Source: Flavobacteriaceae bacterium UBA5079 (lineage in GTDB: Bacteria; Bacteroidota; Bacteroidia; Flavobacteriales; Flavobacteriaceae). Taken from it: DNA of 5,135 bases. Below, piece by piece: positions 1 to 5,135 of this stretch (the stretch's first letter is position 1; every line of letters begins with the position of its first letter). The position numbers and the translations under genes were made by a program. The stretch lies in NCBI GenBank assembly GCA_002414705.1, contig DIAL01000014.1, forward strand, positions 42,539 to 47,673, read 5' to 3'. The notes beneath the pieces were generated by a model that was not told the origin of the DNA, ran no database searches, and saw only the letters and a program-made list of their open reading frames with translations.

Positions 1-392
1 GTGCAACCGGTTTTAATGCCAAAAGATTAAATATGTTATTAGCGGTTTTAGAAAAACGCGCTGGTTTCCGTTTAGGTGCTAAAGATGTCTTTTTGAACAT
101 TACAGGTGGTATAACTGTAGACGATCCAGCTATCGATTTAGCCGTGGTTGCTGCTATATTATCATCCAATGAAGATGTGTCCTTACCAAAGGATTATTGC
201 TTTGCAGCTGAAGTTGGTTTGTCTGGAGAAATAAGACCCGTTCAGCGTGTGGAACAGCGGATTCTGGAGGCTGAAAAATTAGGGTTTTCCACCATATTTG
301 TGTCGAAATACAATAAAATTGCCTTAAAAAATACTGCGATAAAAATTCAATTGATTTCTAAAATTGAGGATTTAGTTGGGTTTATTGTTTAA
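1..392 (+). CDS. radA: DNA repair protein RadA, C-terminal part (5' end cut by window edge)
   Basis: RadA (Sms) is a RecA-like ATPase that acts in the cytoplasm on recombination intermediates, promoting branch migration and repair. Only about 129 codons are present, read from position 3 and ending at TAA 390-392; the zinc finger, Walker motifs and KNRFG region would lie upstream. The visible part is the Lon-protease-like C-terminal domain. It opens with TGFNAKRLNMLLAVLEKRAG and is followed by LGAKDVFLNITGG, DDPAIDLAVVAAILSS and GLSGEIRPV, then the EAEKLGF segment, all typical of RadA. The ATG at 33 is internal, because conserved RadA sequence continues upstream in the same frame to the window edge. 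The domain is an inactive relative of Lon protease that has a structural and DNA-binding role in RadA. The next reading frame begins within a few dozen bases, so co-transcription is possible. The identification is from remembered family sequence and is firm. Confidence 0.93.
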   Translation, partial: ATGFNAKRLNMLLAVLEKRAGFRLGAKDVFLNITGGITVDDPAIDLAVVAAILSSNEDVSLPKDYCFAAEVGLSGEIRPVQRVEQRILEAEKLGFSTIFVSKYNKIALKNTAIKIQLISKIEDLVGFIV

Positions 393-403
393 TGATATTT
401 TTT

Positions 404-418
404 ATGAAAGCAATTTAA
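404..418 (+). other. Abortive upstream start in frame with the membrane-protein gene
   Basis: ATG at 404-406 is followed by three codons (Lys, Ala, Ile) and then TAA at 416-418. The same frame then stays open without interruption from 419 into the gene annotated at 449-1015. Read through the stop, the N-terminus would be MKAI-x-ISKQHIFVSCLFL and on into FPIK, a basic stretch followed by a hydrophobic helix, which is what a membrane protein of this kind should begin with. The ATG lies 11 bases after the radA stop, a normal operon spacing. This suggests, but does not prove, that 404 was the ancestral start and TAA is a nonsense change or a sequence error. Confidence 0.45.
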
Positions 419-448
419 ATATCAAAACAGCATATATTCGTTTCATGT

Positions 449-1015
449 TTGTTTTTGTTGTTTTTTCCAATTAAAACGCAATTTTATAATCTCTCCTACA
501 TTGTTTTTGATGCAGTCTTAAATTCAGGAGCTGTTTCAGACATTTACACGTTTAATTATTTAGGTCTTTTAGTTGGATGTCAAGAAATTTTAGAGTCTAA
601 AAAGGTTTTAGGTGTACAATTTGTAGTTTTTCATTCAGTTGTGTTTTATTTCTTTTTAGTTGTTTCTTTGGTTGCTTCAATATTTTTATTCAGACGCAAT
701 CGATCCAAACGGAATTTTAAATATGTTGATTGGATTTTGTTAGCCGTTTTTTCTTTCCAGTTATTTGATACGCTAGAACGCCTGCTAGATTATATTTTTA
801 TTTCTGAATATTTCGCACTAGAAACGCTTCCTGAATGGTTAAGTTTTCTGAAGAATATTGCAATTTTAATTATAGCTTTTGTGCTGTTTTTCAATATTTG
901 TAACAAATCCATGCAGAAGCAAATTTTAATGTTTGCACTTCCCGCTTCAATGGTTAGTTTTGTATTATGGTTTTTTGTTGTAGGTCCAAAGATTTTACCC
1001 ATAATTACACTTTAA
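449..1015 (+). CDS. Hypothetical multi-pass membrane protein, start uncertain
   Basis: I do not recognise this family. From a TTG at 449 the product is 188 residues, very rich in Phe, Leu, Ile and Val. Likely membrane segments lie near residues 56-81, 93-108 (less certain), 134-150 and 158-178. A basic loop, FRRNRSKRNFK (about 81-91), is probably cytoplasmic by the positive-inside rule. That topology puts residues 9-55 outside and calls for one more helix at the N-terminus. The TTG start leaves only eight hydrophobic residues, too few to span a membrane; the full helix appears only if codons from 419 onward are translated. No in-frame ATG supports this: ATG 404 is blocked by TAA at 416, and ATG 445 is in another frame. 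The gene may therefore be intact with an unusual start, carry a point mutation, or contain an indel in the T run at 461-466. It sits between radA and ileS and has no visible functional link to either. Confidence 0.6.
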   Translation: MFLLFFPIKTQFYNLSYIVFDAVLNSGAVSDIYTFNYLGLLVGCQEILESKKVLGVQFVVFHSVVFYFFLVVSLVASIFLFRRNRSKRNFKYVDWILLAVFSFQLFDTLERLLDYIFISEYFALETLPEWLSFLKNIAILIIAFVLFFNICNKSMQKQILMFALPASMVSFVLWFFVVGPKILPIITL

Positions 1016-1069
1016 GCATTTTCTTCTCTATTTCGCTTTAAATTCAACAGGTATTTATCTAAAAATCAT

Positions 1070-1077
1070 TAATTTCG
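1070..1077 (+). promoter_or_regulatory. Possible Bacteroidota-type -7 promoter element for ileS
   Basis: TAATTTCG resembles the -7 element TAnnTTTG recognised by the primary sigma factor of Bacteroidota, with C for T at one position. It would place transcription start near 1082-1085, giving a very short leader before ATG 1091 or a leader of about 20 bases before ATG 1103. No convincing -33 TTG is found at the expected distance, so this is a partial match. The 75-bp gap (1016-1090) is the natural place for a promoter, because the unit downstream is a separate housekeeping operon. Confidence 0.45.
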
Positions 1078-1090
1078 CAGGTCGAAACGA

Positions 1091-4000
1091 ATGAATGAAA
1101 TTATGAGTAATAAATTCCCTGAATATAAAGGACTTGACTTGCCACAAGTAGCTAATGATATCCTTGATTATTGGAAACAACATAACGTATTTGAAAAAAG
1201 TGTTACAACACGTGAAGGTGCTGAACCATTTGTGTTTTTTGAAGGGCCTCCTTCCGCAAACGGATTACCTGGAGTACACCACGTTTTAGCACGTGCTATT
1301 AAAGATATTTTTCCGCGTTATAAAACCATGAAAGGCTACCAAGTAAAGCGTAAAGCTGGTTGGGATACACATGGCTTGCCTATTGAATTGGGTGTTGAAA
1401 AAGAATTAGGCATTACCAAAGAAGATATTGGTAAAACCATTTCAGTGGAAGATTACAATGCAGCTTGCCGAAAAGCCGTTATGCGTTACACAGACGTTTG
1501 GAACGACCTGACTGAAAAAATGGGCTATTGGGTAGATATGGATAATCCGTATGTTACTTACGATCCAAAATATATGGAATCGGTTTGGTGGTTATTAAAA
1601 GAAATTTATAATAAAAGCCTCATTTATAAAGGGTATACCATTCAGCCGTATTCGCCAAAAGCGGGAACAGGGTTGAGTTCACATGAGTTAAATCAGCCAG
1701 GAACCTATCAAGATGTAACCGATACTACTGTTGTTGCGCAGTTTAAAGCGAGTGAAAATTCGTTACCAGATTTCTTACAAAATGAAGGTGATATTTACTT
1801 CCTTGCTTGGACAACGACACCTTGGACATTACCAAGTAACACAGCATTAACTGTTGGTCCGAAAATTGATTATGTGTTGGTTGAAACCTATAACCAATAC
1901 ACGTTTGAACCTATAAATGTGGTATTAGCAAAACCGCTAGTAAACAATCAGTTTGATGGGAAATTTAAACGTGTTGAAACAAAACCGGAATTATTAGACT
2001 ACAAATCTGGCGATAAAAAAATTCCTTATTTCGTAGTTAAAGAGTTTAAAGGAACCGATTTAGTTGGTATTACTTATGAGCAATTATTGCCTTATGCCAT
2101 GCCAAATGATAACCCTGAAAATGCATTTAGAGTTATTGCTGGCGATTTTGTAACGACAGAAGACGGAACTGGAATTGTACATACAGCACCAACTTTTGGA
2201 GCAGATGATGCTTTGGTAGCCAAACAAGCCACACCAGAAGTGCCACCATTGTTGGTAAAAGATGAAAATGGAAACTTAGTGCCATTGGTAAATTTACAAG
2301 GTAAATTTCGTCCAGAAATGGGAGAATTTGCTGGTAAGTATGTAAAAAACGAATATTATAATGATGGTGAAGCTCCAGAACGTTCTATTGATGTGGAACT
2401 TGCCATTAAATTAAAAGAAGAAAATAAAGCCTTTAAGGTCGAAAAGTATAAACACAGCTATCCAAATTGCTGGCGTACAGATAAACCAATTTTATATTAT
2501 CCGTTAGATTCTTGGTTTATTAAAATTACTGACGTTAAGGACCGCATGTTCGAACTTAATGAAACCATTAATTGGAAACCAAAATCCACAGGAACAGGAC
2601 GTTTTGGAAATTGGTTAGCCAATGCCAACGATTGGAATTTATCACGTTCGCGTTATTGGGGAATTCCATTGCCAATCTGGCGTACCGAAGATGGCAAAGA
2701 AGAAATTTGTATCGGATCCGTTGAAGAATTAAAAGCTGAAATGCTACGTGCCGTTGACACAGGTATCATGAGTGAAGATATATTCGCAAGCTTTGAAGTT
2801 GGAAACAATTCGGATGAAAACTATGCGAAAATCGATTTGCATAAAAACATTGTTGATGGCATCGTATTGGTTTCGCCATCAGGAAAACCTATGAAACGTG
2901 AGGCTGATTTAATTGACGTTTGGTTCGATTCAGGTTCCATGCCCTATGCTCAATGGCATTATCCATTTGAAAACAAGGAAAAAATTGACAAAAATGAATC
3001 TTTCCCAGCCGATTTTATAGCCGAAGGTGTCGATCAAACCAGAGGTTGGTTTTATACGCTGCACGCTATTGGAACTATGGTTTTCGATTCGGTTGCATAT
3101 AAAAATGTCGTTTCTAACGGACTCGTTTTAGATAAAAACGGCCAGAAAATGTCCAAACGTTTAGGCAATGCTGCTGATCCGTTTGAGACTTTATCAACCT
3201 ATGGAGCAGATGCTACGCGTTGGTATATGATAGCAAATGCCAATCCGTGGGATAATTTAAAATTCGATTTAGAAGGCATAGAAGAAGTGAAACGTAAGTT
3301 TTTCGGAACACTTTACAATACCTATTCGTTTTTTAGTTTGTATACCAATTTAGATTCATTTACATACGAAGAAGCTGAAATTCCATTAGAAAATCGCCCA
3401 GAATTAGACCGTTGGATCCTGTCGGAATTACACACTCTTATTCAAAAAGTAGACACATTCTACGCAGAATATGAACCAACGAGAGCAGCTCGTGCTATTT
3501 CAGATTTCACACAAGATTACGTAAGTAACTGGTATGTGCGTTTAAGCAGAAGACGTTTCTGGAAAGGCGATTATCAAACCGATAAATTATCGGCTTATCA
3601 AACGCTGTATACGTGTATGGTTACCATCGCTAAATTAGCAGCACCAATTGCACCATTCTTTATGGATAGGTTGTACATGGATTTAAATACAGCAACTAAT
3701 AAAGAAGGATTTGAAAGTGTTCATTTAGCAGACTTTCCAAAGTTTGATGCGCGTTTTGTTGATAAATCTTTAGAGCGAAAAATGGAAGCTGCACAAACTA
3801 TTTCTTCATTGGTTTTATCCTTACGTGCTAAAGAAAAAATTAAAGTGCGTCAGCCATTACAGAAAATTATGATTCCTGTTGATAGTGAACAACAAAAAGA
3901 AGAAATTTTAGCAGTAGCAGATCTGATTAAACATGAAGTAAACATTAAAGAAATAGAGATTTTAGAAGATGCTTCAGAAATTTTAGTGAAGCAAATTAAG

Positions 4001-4507
4001 CCCAATTTTAAAACCTTAGGGCCACGTTTTGGTAAAGATATGAAGTTGATGGCAAATGCTATTCAACAGTTTGATGCTAAACAGATTAAAATAATCGAGC
4101 AAAAGGGTGAAATTGATGTTGAAATTAACGAAAAAAACATTACTTTGGAACGCGCTGATGTGGAGATTACGTCTCAAGATATTGAAGGCTGGTTAGTTGC
4201 AAATGAAGGTGCGTTAACAGTGGCTTTGGATGTGACAATTTCAGAAGAATTACGTTCTGAAGGTATAGCTCGAGAGCTTGTTAATCGTATTCAAAATTTA
4301 CGTAAAGATTCTGGTTTTGAAGTAACAGATAGAATAGAAGTATGTATTAAAAAACATGATGACATTTTAGAAGCCATTGCTAAAAATTTAGCGTATATTA
4401 AAGCAGAAACATTAACGGAAACGTTGGAGCTTAAAGAAGAAATTGAAAATGGTATAGAAATTGCTTTTGATGCAATAACAACCAAATTGTCTATTAAAAA
4501 ACATTAA
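1091..4507 (+). CDS. ileS: Isoleucyl-tRNA synthetase, type 2 (IleRS2), with swapped GVHH signature
   Basis: This cytoplasmic class I synthetase charges tRNA-Ile with isoleucine using ATP and edits misactivated valine. At 1138 residues it has the length of the eukaryote-like type 2 form; type 1 enzymes are about 930-940. In order: Rossmann fold with GPPSANGLPGVHH (52-64), where the usual HxGH is GVHH (61-64); RKAGWDTHGLP (87-97); CP1 editing domain with WTTTPWTLPSN (240-250) and GTGIVHTAPTFGADD (359-373), whose Asp373 matches the editing aspartate; WFIK (475-478); WFDSGSMPYAQ (611-621); DQTRGWFYTLH (648-658); KMSKR (686-690), with Arg in the fifth place as in eukaryotic IleRS; anticodon-binding domain from about 770 with WYVRLSRRRFWK (814-825); and a long C-terminal domain. 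Most zinc cysteines known from Thermus IleRS are replaced (Ser188, Ala191, Thr463, Thr532, Ser595, Ser597). MSNKFPEYKGL beginning at Met5 (1103) looks like the usual family N-terminus, so translation may start at 1103 rather than 1091. The dksA-like gene follows after 4 bases. Confidence 0.97.
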   Translation: MNEIMSNKFPEYKGLDLPQVANDILDYWKQHNVFEKSVTTREGAEPFVFFEGPPSANGLPGVHHVLARAIKDIFPRYKTMKGYQVKRKAGWDTHGLPIELGVEKELGITKEDIGKTISVEDYNAACRKAVMRYTDVWNDLTEKMGYWVDMDNPYVTYDPKYMESVWWLLKEIYNKSLIYKGYTIQPYSPKAGTGLSSHELNQPGTYQDVTDTTVVAQFKASENSLPDFLQNEGDIYFLAWTTTPWTLPSNTALTVGPKIDYVLVETYNQYTFEPINVVLAKPLVNNQFDGKFKRVETKPELLDYKSGDKKIPYFVVKEFKGTDLVGITYEQLLPYAMPNDNPENAFRVIAGDFVTTEDGTGIVHTAPTFGADDALVAKQATPEVPPLLVKDENGNLVPLVNLQGKFRPEMGEFAGKYVKNEYYNDGEAPERSIDVELAIKLKEENKAFKVEKYKHSYPNCWRTDKPILYYPLDSWFIKITDVKDRMFELNETINWKPKSTGTGRFGNWLANANDWNLSRSRYWGIPLPIWRTEDGKEEICIGSVEELKAEMLRAVDTGIMSEDIFASFEVGNNSDENYAKIDLHKNIVDGIVLVSPSGKPMKREADLIDVWFDSGSMPYAQWHYPFENKEKIDKNESFPADFIAEGVDQTRGWFYTLHAIGTMVFDSVAYKNVVSNGLVLDKNGQKMSKRLGNAADPFETLSTYGADATRWYMIANANPWDNLKFDLEGIEEVKRKFFGTLYNTYSFFSLYTNLDSFTYEEAEIPLENRPELDRWILSELHTLIQKVDTFYAEYEPTRAARAISDFTQDYVSNWYVRLSRRRFWKGDYQTDKLSAYQTLYTCMVTIAKLAAPIAPFFMDRLYMDLNTATNKEGFESVHLADFPKFDARFVDKSLERKMEAAQTISSLVLSLRAKEKIKVRQPLQKIMIPVDSEQQKEEILAVADLIKHEVNIKEIEILEDASEILVKQIKPNFKTLGPRFGKDMKLMANAIQQFDAKQIKIIEQKGEIDVEINEKNITLERADVEITSQDIEGWLVANEGALTVALDVTISEELRSEGIARELVNRIQNLRKDSGFEVTDRIEVCIKKHDDILEAIAKNLAYIKAETLTETLELKEEIENGIEIAFDAITTKLSIKKH

Positions 4508-4511
4508 GAAT

Positions 4512-4895
4512 ATGGGAGAAGATATCAATGTTAGATATTCAGATAAAGATTTAGCTGAATTCAAAACGCTTATTCAAGAGAAGATTGAAAAAGCAAAACA
4601 CGATTTAGAGCTTATAAAAAGTGCCTATATGAACGATTTAAATAATGGAACCGATGACACATCGCCTACATTTAAAGCGTTTGAAGAAGGCAGCGAAACC
4701 ATGAGTAAAGAAGCGAATGCGCAATTAGCTATTCGTCAAGAAAAATTTATTCGCGATTTAAAAAATGCGTTAATTCGTATTGAAAATAAAACGTATGGTG
4801 TGTGTCGTGTTACCAATAAATTAATTGCAAAAGAACGTTTAAAATTGGTGCCTCATGCTACATTGAGTATTGAAGCGAAAAATATGCAACAATAA
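4512..4895 (+). CDS. dksA: TraR/DksA-family protein with a degenerate zinc finger
   Basis: DksA-type proteins insert a coiled coil into the secondary channel of RNA polymerase and tune transcription initiation, often with ppGpp. This 127-residue product has long charged helices at about 11-40 and 62-92, consistent with a coiled-coil hairpin, then YGVCRVTNKLIAKERLKLVP (95-114), which aligns with the DksA zinc-finger region. Of the four expected cysteines only Cys98 remains; the others align with Thr101, Ser119 and Ala122. I recall similar cysteine-poor forms in other Bacteroidota, so this is probably lineage-typical and not damage. I do not see the acidic DxxDxA tip motif of Escherichia coli DksA; the matching region is roughly GSETMSKEANA (60-70), so its effect on RNA polymerase could differ. 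ATG 4512 is the only sensible start, 4 bases after the ileS stop, which indicates co-transcription and perhaps translational coupling. Family membership is firm; the exact regulatory role is inferred. Confidence 0.88.
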   Translation: MGEDINVRYSDKDLAEFKTLIQEKIEKAKHDLELIKSAYMNDLNNGTDDTSPTFKAFEEGSETMSKEANAQLAIRQEKFIRDLKNALIRIENKTYGVCRVTNKLIAKERLKLVPHATLSIEAKNMQQ

Positions 4896-4915
4896 ATTTC
4901 ACATGTTTAAATAAT

Positions 4916-4949
4916 AAAAAACGCTTCAATTTCTATTGGAGCGTTTTTA
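4916..4949 (+). terminator. Intrinsic terminator after ileS-dksA
   Basis: The arms AAAAACGCTTCAA (4917-4929) and TTGGAGCGTTTTT (4936-4948) are complementary over 13 pairs, with a single G-U wobble at 4926/4939. The pair 4930/4935 can extend the stem and leave a 4-base loop. The 3' arm ends in five T residues, as a Rho-independent terminator requires, and the A run on the 5' side would make it work in the other direction as well. It lies 21 bases past the dksA stop and closes the ileS-dksA unit. Confidence 0.88.
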
Positions 4950-4954
4950 GTTTT

Positions 4955-5135
4955 ATGAAAACCGTAACATTAACCATATTATTTATTTTACTTTCTGCAC
5001 AAATCTTTGCTCAAAAAGGGATGCAACGGATTGTTGATGCTTCAAAAATTTCCACTATTGATATTGCTGGAAATACCATATTCAAAATTAAAATAGCCAC
5101 AAAACCAGTACAAATTGTATCTATGGATTTACAGG
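4955..5135 (+). CDS. Secreted protein, N-terminal fragment (3' end cut by window edge)
   Basis: Sixty codons are visible from ATG 4955 and the frame is still open at the window edge. The product begins with a clear Sec signal peptide: Met-Lys, a hydrophobic core (about residues 4-13), and a probable signal peptidase I site after Ala19 in QIFA-QKG. No lipobox cysteine is present, so it should be periplasmic, exported or outer-membrane associated rather than a lipoprotein. The mature start alternates polar and hydrophobic residues (for example STIDIAGNTIFKIKI, about 39-53), suggesting beta strands. It is reminiscent of flavobacterial adhesin-like or DUF4097-type beta proteins, but the fragment is too short to assign. 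The start codon lies only six bases after the terminator stem, leaving little room for a promoter of the usual layout. It is probably transcribed separately from dksA, or by read-through. Confidence 0.8.
   Translation, partial: MKTVTLTILFILLSAQIFAQKGMQRIVDASKISTIDIAGNTIFKIKIATKPVQIVSMDLQ

Noticed and set aside
433..440. TATATTCG, similar to a Bacteroidota -7 element, before TTG 449
   Set aside because: No -33 partner is apparent, the sequence lies inside an open frame that looks coding, and such AT-rich matches are expected by chance here.
790..1002. Open frame of 70 codons on the minus strand
   Set aside because: It lies wholly inside the membrane-protein gene, has no recognisable motif and is best explained as a shadow of the + strand frame.
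1011..1042. Weak inverted repeat (TTTAAGC and GCTTTAAA) at the end of the membrane-protein gene
   Set aside because: The arms are short and AT-rich with a bulge and a 17-base loop, and no T tract follows. It does not qualify as a terminator.
1016..1090. Possible leader control (T-box or attenuator) upstream of ileS
   Set aside because: The gap is only 75 bases with no stable hairpin, no T-box-like sequence and no leader peptide. T-boxes are also not expected in this phylum.
4291..4485. Open frame of 64 codons on the minus strand
   Set aside because: It lies inside the conserved C-terminal domain of ileS, is Ser-rich low-complexity sequence, and has no sign of being a gene.

Overview
The window is AT-rich and lacks strong Shine-Dalgarno sequences. 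Its proteins (a RadA tail, a long type-2 isoleucyl-tRNA synthetase, a DksA-like regulator with a decayed zinc finger) read like those of the Bacteroidota, most likely the family Flavobacteriaceae. This placement rests on protein features recalled from memory, not on a search. It looks like ordinary chromosomal housekeeping DNA. I see no insertion sequence, phage gene, CRISPR array, tRNA or rRNA.

Layout, all genes on the + strand: (1) 1-392, the C-terminal part of radA, cut by the left edge. (2) 449-1015, a small multi-pass membrane protein I do not recognise. Its 5' end looks damaged: a well-placed ATG at 404 is in the same frame but is stopped by TAA at 416-418. (3) A 75-bp gap (1016-1090) holding a plausible Bacteroidota-type promoter. 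(4) ileS, 1091-4507, isoleucyl-tRNA synthetase. (5) A dksA/traR-family gene, 4512-4895, four bases after ileS and almost certainly co-transcribed with it. (6) A strong hairpin terminator, 4916-4949. (7) The first 60 codons of a secreted protein starting at 4955, cut by the right edge. No gene-free stretch exceeds 300 bases.

The genes cover recombination and repair (RadA), translation (IleRS) and probably transcriptional control through RNA polymerase (DksA-like). ileS-dksA forms a two-gene unit closed by the terminator. I do not see an undescribed multi-gene system. The most notable points are at residue level. The IleRS carries a swapped class I signature (GVHH instead of HxGH), a variant I recall being linked to very high natural mupirocin resistance, and it has lost most of the zinc-binding cysteines of its relatives. 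The DksA-like protein has also lost three of four zinc cysteines.
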